Shown here one piece after another: positions 18,285 through 28,362 of a DNA stretch of 64,000 nt. Numbering within the stretch: position 1 is the first letter of the stretch; each line of letters starts with the position of its first letter. The position numbers and the translations under genes were made by a program. The stretch lies in NCBI GenBank assembly GCA_002456995.1, contig NTKC01000003.1, positions 39,801-103,800 of the forward strand, read 5' to 3'. Origin of the DNA: Candidatus Thioglobus sp. MED-G25 (GTDB lineage: Bacteria; Pseudomonadota; Gammaproteobacteria; Arenicellales; UBA868). The notes under the pieces are model-generated. The model was not told the DNA's origin and ran no database searches. It saw only the letters and a program-made list of their open reading frames with translations.

Positions 18285-21006
18285 GGCAATGTTTGTATTT
18301 TTTGCCGGATCCGCAAGGACACAGTGCGTTACGGCCAACCTTGGGTCCACCACGGACAAAGGGCTGCGTAGTCGCCGCAGTGGATTCTGGTGCCAGAACA
18401 TTCGGTTGGTCTCCAGATTCCAGTGCGGGTAGAGGTTCAGTTGTGGCGTCGGGATGCAGGAATTCAAGCCCACCAGCACTCTGACGCCGACGCTGCACCT
18501 CAAGTTCCTCAACTTCAGCCGATGTCTGTATCTGGATCTTCGACAAAATTCCGATGGTCTCGTTCTTAACCCGCTCTAGCACGTCAGTAAACATCTCGAA
18601 TGCTTCGCGTTTGTACTCCTGTTTTGGATTCTTCTGCGCATATCCCCGGAGTCCTATCCCCTGACGAAGGTGATCCATCTGGGCAAGGTGATCCTTCCAT
18701 TGTTCATCCAGAACCCGCAACATAACCGCCTTCTCGAGGTGCCGGATGACCTCTTCACCCACACCGGCGGCTTTTTGTTCATAGGCACCGATTACTTCTG
18801 ATTCAATTCGTTGACGGAGCGTCTCCTCGTGAAGCGCGTCGTCTTCCGCCAACCATTGACTAATGGGCATTGTCAGTCCGAATCGAGCTTCGACGTCTGT
18901 CTCAAGGCTCGGGACATCCCATTGCTCTTCCAGACTCTCGGGCGGTAGGTGAACATCAATCAATTCATTGACAACTTCGGTACGTGCCACGCCAACGGTG
19001 TCGGAGATATCATCCATCTCCATCAGTCGATTACGCTGCTCGTAGATCACCTTTCGCTGTTCATTCGCGACGTCGTCATATTCCAGCAGCTGTTTTCGGG
19101 TATCAAAGTTTCGGCCTTCCACCTTTTTCTGAGAATTTTCTATTGCACGGGTTACCCAACTGTGCTCGATCGCCTCACCCTCTTCCATACCCAGCTTCTC
19201 CATCAAACCGGCTACACGCTCGGAGCCAAAAATACGCATCAGATTATCTTCCATGGAAAGATAGTACCGGCTCGACCCGGGATCACCCTGGCGCCCGCAA
19301 CGACCTCGAAGCTGATTGTCTACACGGCGGGATTCATTACGTTCGGTTCCTAGGACATGCAGTCCGCCCGCGTCGACCACTTCTTTGTGGCGTTGCTGCC
19401 ATTGTTCGCGAATCGATGCCTGTTCGGCTTTCTGACCCTCCCCTAAGTCAGCAAGTTCCATATCCAGGTTGCCGCCTAGAACGATGTCCGTTCCACGACC
19501 GGCCATATTCGTTGCGATAGTGATAGCACCTGGTCGACCTGCCTGCGCGATGATACCGGCCTCCCGCTCATGGTGTTTCGCGTTCAGTACCTCATGATCG
19601 ATGCCAGATTGACGAAGAATTCCCGAAAGATACTCAGAAGTTTCGATGGAGGCCGTTCCCACCAGAACAGGCTGCCGCTTGTCACGACAGTGCTCTATAC
19701 CGCTGAGAATAGCACTAAACTTTTCACTTTGAGTACGGTAAACCAGGTCTGGCTGATCATCGCGAATCATCGCCATGTTGGTCGGTATGACCATCACCTC
19801 AAGTCCATAAATCTGTTGAAATTCCACAGCTTCAGTGTCTGCAGTACCCGTCATACCGGACAACTTATCGTACAACCTGAACAAGTTCTGGAAGGTGATC
19901 GCTGCGAGGGTCTGATTCTCCTGCTGGATTGGAACTCCTTCTTTGGCTTCTACAGCCTGGTGAAGGCCTTCCCCCCAACGCCTCCCTGTCATCATACGCC
20001 CGGTGAACTCATCGATAATCACGATCTGACGATCGCGAACGATGTAATCAACATCACGCTGAAACAAGGAGTGGGCACGCAGTGCTGCATACAGATGGTG
20101 CACCAGACTGATGTTGCCAACATCATAGAGACTCGATCCCTCGTTCAACAATCCTGATTCGAGCAGCATCGCTTCGGCGCTTTCGTGGCCGTCTTCAGTC
20201 AGAAAGACCTGCTTGTTCTTCTCATCGACAGAGAAATCACCTGGGCCCTCTTCTTCATGTTGTCGCACCAGTTTTGGGATGATGTGATTGATCTTCACAT
20301 ACAGATCAGTACTGTCGTCGGCCGAACCCGATATGATCAATGGTGTTCTAGCTTCATCGACCAGGATGGAGTCCACTTCGTCTACAATGGCAAAATTGCG
20401 TGAACGCTGAACACGGTCTTCGATGCCGAATGCCATGTTGTCGCGCAGATAGTCAAAACCATACTCGTTGTTGGTGCCGTAAACGATATCGCACGCGTAA
20501 GCGCTTCGTTTAGACTCAGGGTCTTGCCCGGATACGATCACGCCCACTGTCAGACCCAAGAACTGGTAGATCTTCCCCATCCAGTCGGCATCACGGGCCG
20601 CAAGATAGTCGTTCACCGTGACCACATGGACAGTCCCGCCGCAGACAGCAGTCAGATATGCCGGCAGGGTTGCAACCAGAGTCTTGCCCTCACCCGTACG
20701 CATTTCTGCGATCTTGCCCTCGTACAGCACCATGCCACCGATCAGCTGCACATCAAAGTGCCGCATGTCCAGAGTGCGCCGTGCCGTCTCACGCACAACC
20801 GCAAATACTTCCGACATCAGATCTTCCGGGCTCTCACCTTCGCCCGCGCGTCGGCGAAACTCATCGGTCTTGGCTGCCAGACCACTATCATCAAGCCCGG
20901 CGATCTGCTCTTCCAGAGAATTAATCTGATCAACCATACGGCTCATTCGCTTTAGATTTCTCTGGTTGCGACTGCCGAAAATCTTTGTAGCAAATTTACC
21001 GAACAT
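18271..21006 (-). CDS. secA: Protein translocase ATPase SecA
   Basis: A 911-residue motor that pushes unfolded preproteins through SecYEG. Residues 102-109 are the Walker A loop MRTGEGKT, followed by [17 protein letters not shown] and the DEAD-like helicase core; [13 protein letters not shown] lies in the second motor domain. The C-terminal zinc motif [13 protein letters not shown], which binds SecB and phospholipid, ends the protein. No secM arrest peptide precedes it. It diverges from dciA over 148 bases and precedes argJ with a 14-base overlap. Confidence 0.98.
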   Translation of the reverse strand: MFGKFATKIFGSRNQRNLKRMSRMVDQINSLEEQIAGLDDSGLAAKTDEFRRRAGEGESPEDLMSEVFAVVRETARRTLDMRHFDVQLIGGMVLYEGKIAEMRTGEGKTLVATLPAYLTAVCGGTVHVVTVNDYLAARDADWMGKIYQFLGLTVGVIVSGQDPESKRSAYACDIVYGTNNEYGFDYLRDNMAFGIEDRVQRSRNFAIVDEVDSILVDEARTPLIISGSADDSTDLYVKINHIIPKLVRQHEEEGPGDFSVDEKNKQVFLTEDGHESAEAMLLESGLLNEGSSLYDVGNISLVHHLYAALRAHSLFQRDVDYIVRDRQIVIIDEFTGRMMTGRRWGEGLHQAVEAKEGVPIQQENQTLAAITFQNLFRLYDKLSGMTGTADTEAVEFQQIYGLEVMVIPTNMAMIRDDQPDLVYRTQSEKFSAILSGIEHCRDKRQPVLVGTASIETSEYLSGILRQSGIDHEVLNAKHHEREAGIIAQAGRPGAITIATNMAGRGTDIVLGGNLDMELADLGEGQKAEQASIREQWQQRHKEVVDAGGLHVLGTERNESRRVDNQLRGRCGRQGDPGSSRYYLSMEDNLMRIFGSERVAGLMEKLGMEEGEAIEHSWVTRAIENSQKKVEGRNFDTRKQLLEYDDVANEQRKVIYEQRNRLMEMDDISDTVGVARTEVVNELIDVHLPPESLEEQWDVPSLETDVEARFGLTMPISQWLAEDDALHEETLRQRIESEVIGAYEQKAAGVGEEVIRHLEKAVMLRVLDEQWKDHLAQMDHLRQGIGLRGYAQKNPKQEYKREAFEMFTDVLERVKNETIGILSKIQIQTSAEVEELEVQRRRQSAGGLEFLHPDATTEPLPALESGDQPNVLAPESTAATTQPFVRGGPKVGRNALCPCGSGKKYKHCHGKL

Positions 21007-21154
21007 CAGTAAGATATCTCCCGTGTATTTAGGTATCAGATCAGAGTAATGATCCCGGCGAATTCAAACGGCCAACCAGCAACCCGTTTTATCCACGATC
21101 GACCTGAAGGCATCTCTATCCTGGCGAAACTGATACTATTGGACGAATTTTATC

Positions 21155-21601
21155 ATGAGCGATTCAACTTTCAGACCAGTAGGGGCTCTGGTGAAGTCTG
21201 TGTCCGCATCTGCTGCTGCAGATCCCGGTGACGATACAGATAAAGTAACCCGATTCTGGCAGCTTACCGTCAGCGTCGACATCGCTGCACACACGCGGGT
21301 TGCGCTAGAGGATAGCGTACTCCTCGTGTTTGCGGATTCATCGGTATGGGGACACGCTGTCACCCTGCAAAAAAACACGATCATAGCCAAACTCAAATCT
21401 CATGGTGTCGGTTGTGAAGAAATCACCGTCAAAGTCAAGCCTCGAGAGGCAGAGCGGGTGCCCACGATAACATCAAGAGACCCTGATCCGATTGAATCAT
21501 CTTCAGCGAACGCACTTGAGCAAAGTGCGCACACCGTAACAACACCCGGCCTGCGCAGGGTGCTGCAACGACTCAGTCAGCATCGAAAAACCGATAACTG
21601 A
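21155..21601 (+). CDS. dciA: DciA, DnaB helicase loader (DUF721)
   Basis: A 148-residue DUF721 protein. The N-terminal half is the DciA domain, with WQLTVSVDIAAHTRVALEDSVLLVFADSSVWGHAV (core positions about 36-70) forming the conserved KH-like fold, and a disordered C-terminal tail that carries Ser/Thr and Arg. DciA loads the replicative helicase in bacteria that lack DnaC. The place between lpxC and secA is the usual one for dciA in gammaproteobacteria, but here the lpxC side is separated by a catabolic operon. Ends 54 bases from the convergent caiD-like gene. Confidence 0.85.
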   Translation: MSDSTFRPVGALVKSVSASAAADPGDDTDKVTRFWQLTVSVDIAAHTRVALEDSVLLVFADSSVWGHAVTLQKNTIIAKLKSHGVGCEEITVKVKPREAERVPTITSRDPDPIESSSANALEQSAHTVTTPGLRRVLQRLSQHRKTDN

Positions 21602-21655
21602 GCATTATTCTGAATATTGCCCAGGAAACAACCCTGCTTGAGCTCATCGAGTGAA

Positions 21656-22438
21656 TCATCGGCCACGCCAGACTGGTTTTCGTTTCTCGGCAAAAGCACG
21701 GGCACCTTCAATCTGATCTTCACTGCTATAGAGCCGATCAACGGTCGGGAATGTTCGACCTGTGATTCCGTCCAGTGCGTCCTGAAACCGCATATTCTCA
21801 GCTGCTCGTGTGACTTCCTTAATAGCCGCATAAACCAGTGGTGGACCCTGCGCTAAAGTCTCGGCAAGTTCCCGGGCCCGCGGCATCAACTCTGCAGCTG
21901 GCACAATATGATTTACCAACCCCCAACGGTGTGCTTCGGCGCTGTCAAGCCAGCGACCAGTAAATAGTAATTCCATGGCGATGTGGTAGGGAATCCGCTT
22001 AGGTAGCTTGAGCGCCGCGGCATCAGCGATTGTCCCCGAGTTGATTTCGGGCAGTGCAAAAGTCGCGTGATCCGCAGCGAGGATAATGTCTGCTGACAAC
22101 GCGAGCTCCAGCCCACCGCCACAACAAATACCGTTAATTGCAGCTACAACCGGCTTATTCAGGTGCGGCAACTCCTGCAGGCCACCGAATCCTCCAACAC
22201 CATAATCACTATCGACCGCCTCACCGTCTGCGGCTGCTTTAAGGTCCCAGCCTGGACAGAAAAACTTTTCGCCAGCACCGGTAATTACGGCAACCCGCAG
22301 CTCGGGATCATCCCGAAACGCTGCGAAGACTTCCCCCATCTGCCGACTGGTCGCGACGTCGATGGCGTTGGCTTTAGGTCGATTGAGGGTAACTTCCAGT
22401 ACAGACGAATGCTTCTCAACGTGAATGGGTGTATCCAT
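21656..22438 (-). CDS. caiD: Crotonobetainyl-CoA hydratase-like enoyl-CoA hydratase (CaiD-type)
   Basis: A 260-residue crotonase. It aligns end to end with E. coli CaiD by eye: LNRPKANAIDVATSRQMGEV, RVAVITGAGEKFF, GWDLKAAADGEAVDSDYG and FAEKRKPVWRGR all match. The two catalytic glutamates are at 111 (GGGLELA) and 131 (LPEINSG), the CaiD positions. The segment after Glu131, GTIADAAALKLP, lacks the Pro and Gly found in most crotonases, which may affect the acyl pocket. It is the last gene of a three-gene operon with an acyl-CoA ligase and an acyl-CoA dehydrogenase. The function in carnitine/crotonobetaine-type metabolism is an inference from similarity. Confidence 0.75.
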   Translation of the reverse strand: MDTPIHVEKHSSVLEVTLNRPKANAIDVATSRQMGEVFAAFRDDPELRVAVITGAGEKFFCPGWDLKAAADGEAVDSDYGVGGFGGLQELPHLNKPVVAAINGICCGGGLELALSADIILAADHATFALPEINSGTIADAAALKLPKRIPYHIAMELLFTGRWLDSAEAHRWGLVNHIVPAAELMPRARELAETLAQGPPLVYAAIKEVTRAAENMRFQDALDGITGRTFPTVDRLYSSEDQIEGARAFAEKRKPVWRGR

Positions 22439-22507
22439 GCTTGATTCATCTCCTTATGTTGATGCTGGTTGCAAAACAGGAACCTATTGCAACCGGTCTG
22501 ACTTAAA

Positions 22508-24604
22508 TTAGACAGAATCTCGCCGGCCCGACAACGGCTTGTGAAACTGACTTAACAAGACATCGGCGGCCACCACGCCTTTCCCCAAAGGTCGCACCAG
22601 CATCGGATTGATATCCAGTTCTGAAACTGAGCTAGTTGCCGATAGGATATGGCTGGACAGGGTCTCGAGACAATCAAGCAATGCAACCGTATCACCTTGG
22701 CTTGTGCCACGAAATCCCTTAAGCAAAGGCATCATTCTGAGTTTTGCCAGGGCTGATTCAAATTCTGATCGCCTGGCGGGCAAGAGAACGATTTGAACAT
22801 CCTGGAGTAATTCGACCAGAATACCGCCGGTTCCCAGCATCATGCAAGGACCAACCTGTGGGTCGTGTTCAACGCCAATAATCAGTTCGACCACCGCATC
22901 AGTGATCATCTCTTCTACGATCAGCCTGTCATAGTGTGCAAGCAACCGCTCCGCTGAATCTCTGAGATGTTGTTCATTCGATACGTTCAATGTCACAGCT
23001 AACTGATCGCTTTTATGCGTTAAGCTGACGTCACAGGCTTTCACACAAACAGGAAATCCAATGTCGCCAGCTGCCTCAACCGACTCTTCGATACTTCGCA
23101 CCAGTCGCCCCCGTGGTACAGCCAGGCCCAACTCCGACAACCAAGCCTTGCCTTCCCACTCATCAACGATAAACGACCCTTGTCTTATTTCGGTAATCAC
23201 ACCCGGTAGCATCAAAGGTGGTGCCTGACGCCATAGATATCCAATCTTAGCTGCAGCTTCGACCGCATCCAGTGCCTGTTCGATCCCGCATAGCGGTGCG
23301 ATACCACAATTGATGAAGTCGCTAGCTGTACTTTCGGGCAAATTTTCCGGCAAACTGGCCAATATCGCTGTGTGCTGCCCTGTGTCCTGTGCTGCTCTTT
23401 CGATTGCGTTCATGGCCGGATGCCATGTATCCCATTGACAGTTGTCCTGTCGAGGGAAGTCCAACAACAATAGCGATAAGTCAAACCCGCAACTGAGCAT
23501 CGCACGATACGTCTTGTAGAGTTTTTCCTCATCATTCCAGTTAAATGTGTGGTAGTCGAGCGGGTTCGATACGGTGACCAACTCTGAGAGGGTTTCTCTG
23601 ACCTGCTGGTACTGATCAGAGGAAAACTCGGGGAAGCTGACATCTCGACCTTCTGCCGCGTCTGCCATCAGCATCGCCTCACCGCCTGAACAACTCATAG
23701 ATCCTATGCGGCTACCGGACAGCGGGCCGTGTACATGAAGCAGTTTCAAGGTTTCAATGAGACTGTCCAATGAGCGGACCCTGGCGATCCCCAGTCTGTC
23801 CAAAAGCGCATCGGCGACCTGGTCGGAACCTGCCAGTGAGGCAGTATGTGACAAAGCAAGCCCGGCACCGCGTACGCTCGAACCAGCCTTGATGGCCACC
23901 ATAGGCAGGTGCCTGTCCCGTGCAAGTCTGCTTGCACGCTCGAGAGTCTGCACATCGCTAAATCCTTCGACGTGTAGACCCACTGCGGTCACACGGTCAT
24001 CGGCAACTACTGCCTCTATAGCATGCGCGACATCTGTCTGGGCCTGGTTTCCCAGCGCCAGAACATAGGCTATTGGCAAACCGCGGGTCTGCATGGTTAG
24101 GTTTAGCAGGATGTTACTGCTCTGGGTAAACAACGCCACGCCTCGCTTCACCCGCTGACCGCCGTGCTGGTCGGGCCACAGCAACGCACCATCTAAGTAA
24201 TTGATCAGGCCATAACAATTCGGCCCAAGGATCGGCATATTGCCAGCGGCCTGAACCAGTTCTGCCTGAAGCTGTTTACCGTCCTCACTTTCACTGAATC
24301 CTGAGGCGTAGCAGACCGCACCGCCACCATCGATCCTCCGAAGTTCAGCAACGATCTCGATGGTTTGCCAGCGGTTGACACCAATAAAACTGACGTCGGG
24401 TGCACCAGGTAGTTCACTGATATCCCGATAGCAACGACGGCCTGCAACTTTATTGTGTCGAGGATGTACCGGCCATATCTCCCCAGGGAAACCCAGACGT
24501 ATGCACTGCCGTACCACCTCTGCGGCTTCTCGACCACCAAATACGGCGACAGTCTTAGGTCTAAATAGGCGTTCGAGATCCAAAGCGCTCTGCTCAGCGT
24601 GCAA
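22508..24604 (-). CDS. NDP-forming acyl-CoA synthetase (acetate-CoA ligase family)
   Basis: A 698-residue single-chain acyl-CoA ligase. The domains run: CoA-binding Rossmann fold (about 10-130, LFRPKTVAVFGG), two succinyl-CoA-synthetase-like domains (about 150-460) with the phosphohistidine loop LSHTASLAG (His at 253), and a C-terminal ATP-grasp domain (about 480-690, VCVKACDVSLTHKSDQ; MMLGTGGILVELLQDV). Such enzymes couple acyl-CoA formation to ATP or GTP turnover. The gene starts five bases after the acyl-CoA dehydrogenase and comes before caiD, so it probably activates the same acid. Substrate not determined from the sequence. Confidence 0.85.
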   Translation of the reverse strand: MHAEQSALDLERLFRPKTVAVFGGREAAEVVRQCIRLGFPGEIWPVHPRHNKVAGRRCYRDISELPGAPDVSFIGVNRWQTIEIVAELRRIDGGGAVCYASGFSESEDGKQLQAELVQAAGNMPILGPNCYGLINYLDGALLWPDQHGGQRVKRGVALFTQSSNILLNLTMQTRGLPIAYVLALGNQAQTDVAHAIEAVVADDRVTAVGLHVEGFSDVQTLERASRLARDRHLPMVAIKAGSSVRGAGLALSHTASLAGSDQVADALLDRLGIARVRSLDSLIETLKLLHVHGPLSGSRIGSMSCSGGEAMLMADAAEGRDVSFPEFSSDQYQQVRETLSELVTVSNPLDYHTFNWNDEEKLYKTYRAMLSCGFDLSLLLLDFPRQDNCQWDTWHPAMNAIERAAQDTGQHTAILASLPENLPESTASDFINCGIAPLCGIEQALDAVEAAAKIGYLWRQAPPLMLPGVITEIRQGSFIVDEWEGKAWLSELGLAVPRGRLVRSIEESVEAAGDIGFPVCVKACDVSLTHKSDQLAVTLNVSNEQHLRDSAERLLAHYDRLIVEEMITDAVVELIIGVEHDPQVGPCMMLGTGGILVELLQDVQIVLLPARRSEFESALAKLRMMPLLKGFRGTSQGDTVALLDCLETLSSHILSATSSVSELDINPMLVRPLGKGVVAADVLLSQFHKPLSGRRDSV

Positions 24605-24609
24605 GTCGT

Positions 24610-25770
24610 CTAATCCCAGCGAGGTCTTAGAATATCTCTCGAGATGATATGCCTTTGAATTTCGCTGGTACCTTCCCAGATTCGCTCAACGCGGGCGTCA
24701 CGCCATATACGCTCGAGCGGCAGGTCAGCCATCAGCCCCATGCCGCCATGAATCTGGATCGCTTCATCAGCCACATAAGCCAACATCTCGGTTGTATAGA
24801 GTTTGGCCATCGCATAGTCTGAGTCGGTTGCGCTGCCCTGATCAGTTTTCCACGCACTCTTCAAGGTCAGAAGTTCGGCAGCTTCAAGACGCATTCGCAT
24901 CTCTGCAATCTTGAATCCGACACCCTGGAAACGACCGATCGGCTGTCCAAACTGCTTTCTTTGCGCAGCCCAGTCTAGAGCGAGTTCCAATGCACGATGG
25001 GCACGGCCCAGGCACATTGCTGCCACCTGAAGCCGGGTCGCGCCAAGCCAATCATTGGCAACCGAAAATCCTTGATGTTCATGGCCCAGCATCTGCGATG
25101 CCGGAATCCGGCATTGATCGAATTCAAGAATACAGTTGTGGTAACCCCGGTGAGACACGCTGTGATAACCCGGACGCACATCGAATCCTTTGGTTCCCTT
25201 GTCGACCAGAAAGGTACTAATCAACTTCCTAGGTCCTCGACTGGAGCTCTCTTCTCCCGTTGCTGCAAACAAAATAACGAAATCGGCGATATCAGCATGG
25301 CTGATAAAATGTTTAGTGCCAGTGATGACATAGTCACCCCCTTTCCGGTCTGCTCTACAGGTCATTGAACGAAGGTCCGATCCGGCGCCTGGCTCGGTCA
25401 TCGCGAGACAATCTATTTTTTCGCCCTTTATACAGGGTAGAAGATACCGCTCTCTCTGCTCGTTAGTGCAAGCCTGCAGGATATTACTGGGCCGACCAAC
25501 AAGATACTGCAGTGCAAAATTAGCCCGACCAAGCTCTCGTTCAAACAAAGTCAGCGACACGGTATCAAGTCCGCCACCGCCGAGCTCTACCGGCATATTT
25601 GCAGCATAGAACCCTAGTTCGATGGCCTTACGAACAATCTCTTGGCGTAACTCCAAAGATACCTGATCGGCTTTTTCAACTTCATCCTCGTGTGGGTACA
25701 GCTCCTGCTCAACGAAGCGGCGGGCGCTTTCGATCAGCATTTTCTGTTCGTCGGTAACGGTAAATTCCAT
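24610..25770 (-). CDS. Acyl-CoA dehydrogenase (CaiA-like)
   Basis: A 386-residue flavoprotein. It has the acyl-CoA dehydrogenase pattern MTEPGAGSDLRSM, KHFISHADIADFVI and QIHGGMGLMADLPLERIWRD, with the candidate catalytic glutamate in the C-terminal RIWEGTSEIQR. It makes a trans-2-enoyl-CoA, reducing FAD and then electron-transfer flavoprotein. It is the first gene of the operon with the NDP-forming ligase and caiD-like gene. E. coli CaiA is a related crotonobetainyl-CoA reductase, so gamma-butyrobetainyl-CoA is a plausible substrate, but a general short-chain enzyme is not excluded. The 243 bases to lpxC hold no gene. Confidence 0.85.
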   Translation of the reverse strand: MEFTVTDEQKMLIESARRFVEQELYPHEDEVEKADQVSLELRQEIVRKAIELGFYAANMPVELGGGGLDTVSLTLFERELGRANFALQYLVGRPSNILQACTNEQRERYLLPCIKGEKIDCLAMTEPGAGSDLRSMTCRADRKGGDYVITGTKHFISHADIADFVILFAATGEESSSRGPRKLISTFLVDKGTKGFDVRPGYHSVSHRGYHNCILEFDQCRIPASQMLGHEHQGFSVANDWLGATRLQVAAMCLGRAHRALELALDWAAQRKQFGQPIGRFQGVGFKIAEMRMRLEAAELLTLKSAWKTDQGSATDSDYAMAKLYTTEMLAYVADEAIQIHGGMGLMADLPLERIWRDARVERIWEGTSEIQRHIISRDILRPRWD

Positions 25771-26013
25771 TCGTTGTCACTCCCGTTGTATTAGAGCAGT
25801 AACAGGCAATTTTGATCCTCACAAAATGATTCTGACAGTCCGCGCTCTGGCAACCGCGCTGATGCTAGCGTAAGTCAACGCATCGCGCATCTAAGGTTGA
25901 ACAGGCCCACACCTGCCTGTCTGCGAGGGCCTGCATCGAATGCCTGATACGACACAAACTACAGGCTGTTAATTTGACCCCTGTCGCTACAGATTTAGGG
26001 CCTGACGGGAGAA

Positions 26014-26925
26014 CTAGTGAGAAACTGCAGGTCGGGTAAAACTGATAGGTGCACTCTGCTCATCTTCAAACGAGACCAGTTCCCACGCCTCAGGCTGTGC
26101 CGCAAGCTCCTGAAGCAGTCTGTTGTTGAGACAGTGTCCAGACTTGTGTGCAGTGAACGATCCCACCAATGGGTAACCTAGGAGATACAGGTCCCCGATT
26201 GCATCGAGGATTTTATGTCGCACAAATTCGTCACCATATCGCAGTCCTTCATCGTTCAGGATGTGATACGCATCCATCACAATTGCATTATCGAAGCTAC
26301 CGCCTCTGGCTAATCCTGCTTCCTGAAGTGCCTCGACATCCTGCAGAAACCCAAAAGTACGGGCACGACTGATCTCTTTCATGAAAGAGGCGGTCGAAAA
26401 ATCAATGCTCGCACTCTGGCTAGATGACTTCAGGATTGGATGATCAAAATCAATACTGAAAGTCACCTTAAATCCTTCAAAAGGTTCAAAACGGGCCCAT
26501 TTGTCACCGTCGTGCACCTCAATCGCTTGTTTGATTCGGATAAATTGCTTAGGGGTGTTTTGCTCCTGAAGTCCTGCTGACTGAATGAGAAAGACAAAAG
26601 GAGCGGCACTGCCATCCATGATCGGAACTTCTGCTGCAGTCAGGTCGACCCATGCATTATCGACGGCAAGACCCGCAAAGGCAGACATCAGGTGCTCGAC
26701 TGTCGACACGCGGGTGCCGCATGATTCAAGTGTTGTAGACAGTCGGGTATCGGAAACAAGATCCGGCGACGCATTGATCTCAACTACCGGGTCAAGGTCG
26801 ATACGTCGAAACACGATACCAGTGCCCGCGGGGGCGGGGCGTAGTGTCAGATAGACCTTCTCACCGGTATGCAGGCCTACGCCGGTCGCCCGAATGACAT
26901 TTTTTAGGGTTCTTTGCCTGACCAT
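26014..26925 (-). CDS. lpxC: UDP-3-O-acyl-N-acetylglucosamine deacetylase LpxC
   Basis: A 303-residue zinc deacetylase that commits UDP-acyl-GlcNAc to lipid A. Metal ligands are visible as His78 ([10 protein letters not shown]), His237 and Asp241 (HKILDAIGD), with the general-base His264 in HKSGH. Length fits the family. It is the last dcw-linked gene downstream of ftsZ, with 173 bases between them. The usual neighbours dciA and secA follow only after a catabolic operon. Activity in many gammaproteobacteria is controlled by LpxC proteolysis, which the sequence does not show. Confidence 0.97.
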   Translation of the reverse strand: MVRQRTLKNVIRATGVGLHTGEKVYLTLRPAPAGTGIVFRRIDLDPVVEINASPDLVSDTRLSTTLESCGTRVSTVEHLMSAFAGLAVDNAWVDLTAAEVPIMDGSAAPFVFLIQSAGLQEQNTPKQFIRIKQAIEVHDGDKWARFEPFEGFKVTFSIDFDHPILKSSSQSASIDFSTASFMKEISRARTFGFLQDVEALQEAGLARGGSFDNAIVMDAYHILNDEGLRYGDEFVRHKILDAIGDLYLLGYPLVGSFTAHKSGHCLNNRLLQELAAQPEAWELVSFEDEQSAPISFTRPAVSH

Positions 26926-27098
26926 GCGACCTGTTCCTGTTTTGTTATAGGGTCGAATTCAGTGTCAAAAAGGCAGTTTTCGGACACGCCACTAATAGTA
27001 CATTAGTATTCCCTAATTGTGTACCGGTTTTACAATATTTTTACCACTTTTTTTGCATTTTTGCAGATTTCCTCCTGGATCGCTAATTTCATTGGGTT

Positions 27099-28250
27099 TT
27101 ACTCGGCCTGACGTCTCAAAAATGCGGGTATGTCCAGATAATCCATGTCGACAGCGGCATTACCCTCGGCCAGACCCGGTGCCTGAGAACGGCGCCGAAT
27201 GACCGTGGGGGTATCCAGATCCAGAACAGGTTCTTCTGCTGGCGCACTATCGCTCGCATCGTCTCTCACCAGATGAACGTCAGGTCTTGCCGTACCCCTG
27301 CGGATACCTGTCGCAACCATAGTAACCCGGAGATCCCCTTCCATGTCCGAGTCTAGTGTGGTTCCGATCACCACCGTGGCATCTTCCGATGCATAGTTAC
27401 TCACGACCTCCCCTATGTGTGCATACTCATCAAGTGTCATGTCTGGACCTGCGGAAACATTAACCAATAGTCCTCGTGCACCATAGATATCGACATCTTC
27501 AAGCAGCGGACTTGATACTGCACCATGAACGGCATCGATGGCACGATCCGGCCCTGTTGCAGTAGCTGAACCCATCATCGCCATACCCATCTCCAGCATC
27601 ACTGTCTTGACGTCTGCAAAATCAACATTAATCAATCCCGGACGCGTTATTAACTCTGAAATACCCTGCACAGCATTGAATAGAACTTCGTTGGCTTTAC
27701 CAAAGGCGTCCAGCAAAGTCACCTGCCCGCCCATGACTTCGAGAATTCTCTCGTTGGGAATAATGATCAGTGAATCGACCAACTCACTCAGTTCACTGAT
27801 ACCCCGATCCGCCGCCTCTATGCGCTTTCGTCCCTCGAATTTGAACGGCCGCGTGACAATTGCAACCGTCAGAATACCCTTCTCTCGTGCCAACTGAGCA
27901 ATCACAGGTGCAGCACCGGTACCCGTGCCACCCCCCATACCCGCTGTCAGGAAAACCATATCCGTGTTGTCGAGCACCTCGGCAATCTTGTCCCGATCTT
28001 CAGTCGCCGCCTGCTTGCCAACATCCGGGTCTGTTCCGGCACCCAGCCCCTTGGTCAGGTTCTCACCAAGCTGAAGAACTTTTGATACCCCCGAGCGCCT
28101 GAGGGCCTGAGCATCAGTGTTGGCGTTGATAAACTCTACACCTTCGAGGTTTGCCGACAACATGTGATCAACTGCATTACCGCCGCCACCCCCAATTCCC
28201 AGCACCTTAATAACAGCCTGCTGGCCTGCAGTTTCCATCAGTTCAAACAT
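27099..28250 (-). CDS. ftsZ: Cell division protein FtsZ
   Basis: A 383-residue tubulin-like GTPase that forms the Z ring. The GTP-binding T4 signature GGGTGTG is at residues 107-113 and the T7 catalytic part is NVDFADVKTVM. The C-terminal tail ends with the conserved peptide LDIPAFLRRQA, which binds FtsA and ZipA. A strong Shine-Dalgarno AAAGGAG lies just upstream of the ATG. It follows ftsA in the dcw order with 112 bases between. Confidence 0.98.
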   Translation of the reverse strand: MFELMETAGQQAVIKVLGIGGGGGNAVDHMLSANLEGVEFINANTDAQALRRSGVSKVLQLGENLTKGLGAGTDPDVGKQAATEDRDKIAEVLDNTDMVFLTAGMGGGTGTGAAPVIAQLAREKGILTVAIVTRPFKFEGRKRIEAADRGISELSELVDSLIIIPNERILEVMGGQVTLLDAFGKANEVLFNAVQGISELITRPGLINVDFADVKTVMLEMGMAMMGSATATGPDRAIDAVHGAVSSPLLEDVDIYGARGLLVNVSAGPDMTLDEYAHIGEVVSNYASEDATVVIGTTLDSDMEGDLRVTMVATGIRRGTARPDVHLVRDDASDSAPAEEPVLDLDTPTVIRRRSQAPGLAEGNAAVDMDYLDIPAFLRRQAE

Positions 28251-28362
28251 GATTAAGCTCCTTTTGCCAGGGTTAAACGTTATTACTTAAGTAAATAATG
28301 CAACAGCCCAAAATTTTTCGAACTCCTATTTCCAAGTCATCGTAAAAACCTATACGCATGGT

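Noticed and set aside
17004..18512. Longer ArgJ form starting at 18512
   Set aside because: The extra 76 residues are the antisense/out-of-frame reading of the secA C-terminus and are not ArgJ-like.
25771..26013. Small gene or terminator between lpxC and the acyl-CoA dehydrogenase
   Set aside because: No ORF with a ribosome site and no stem with a T-run. I see only short partial repeats of GGCCTG.
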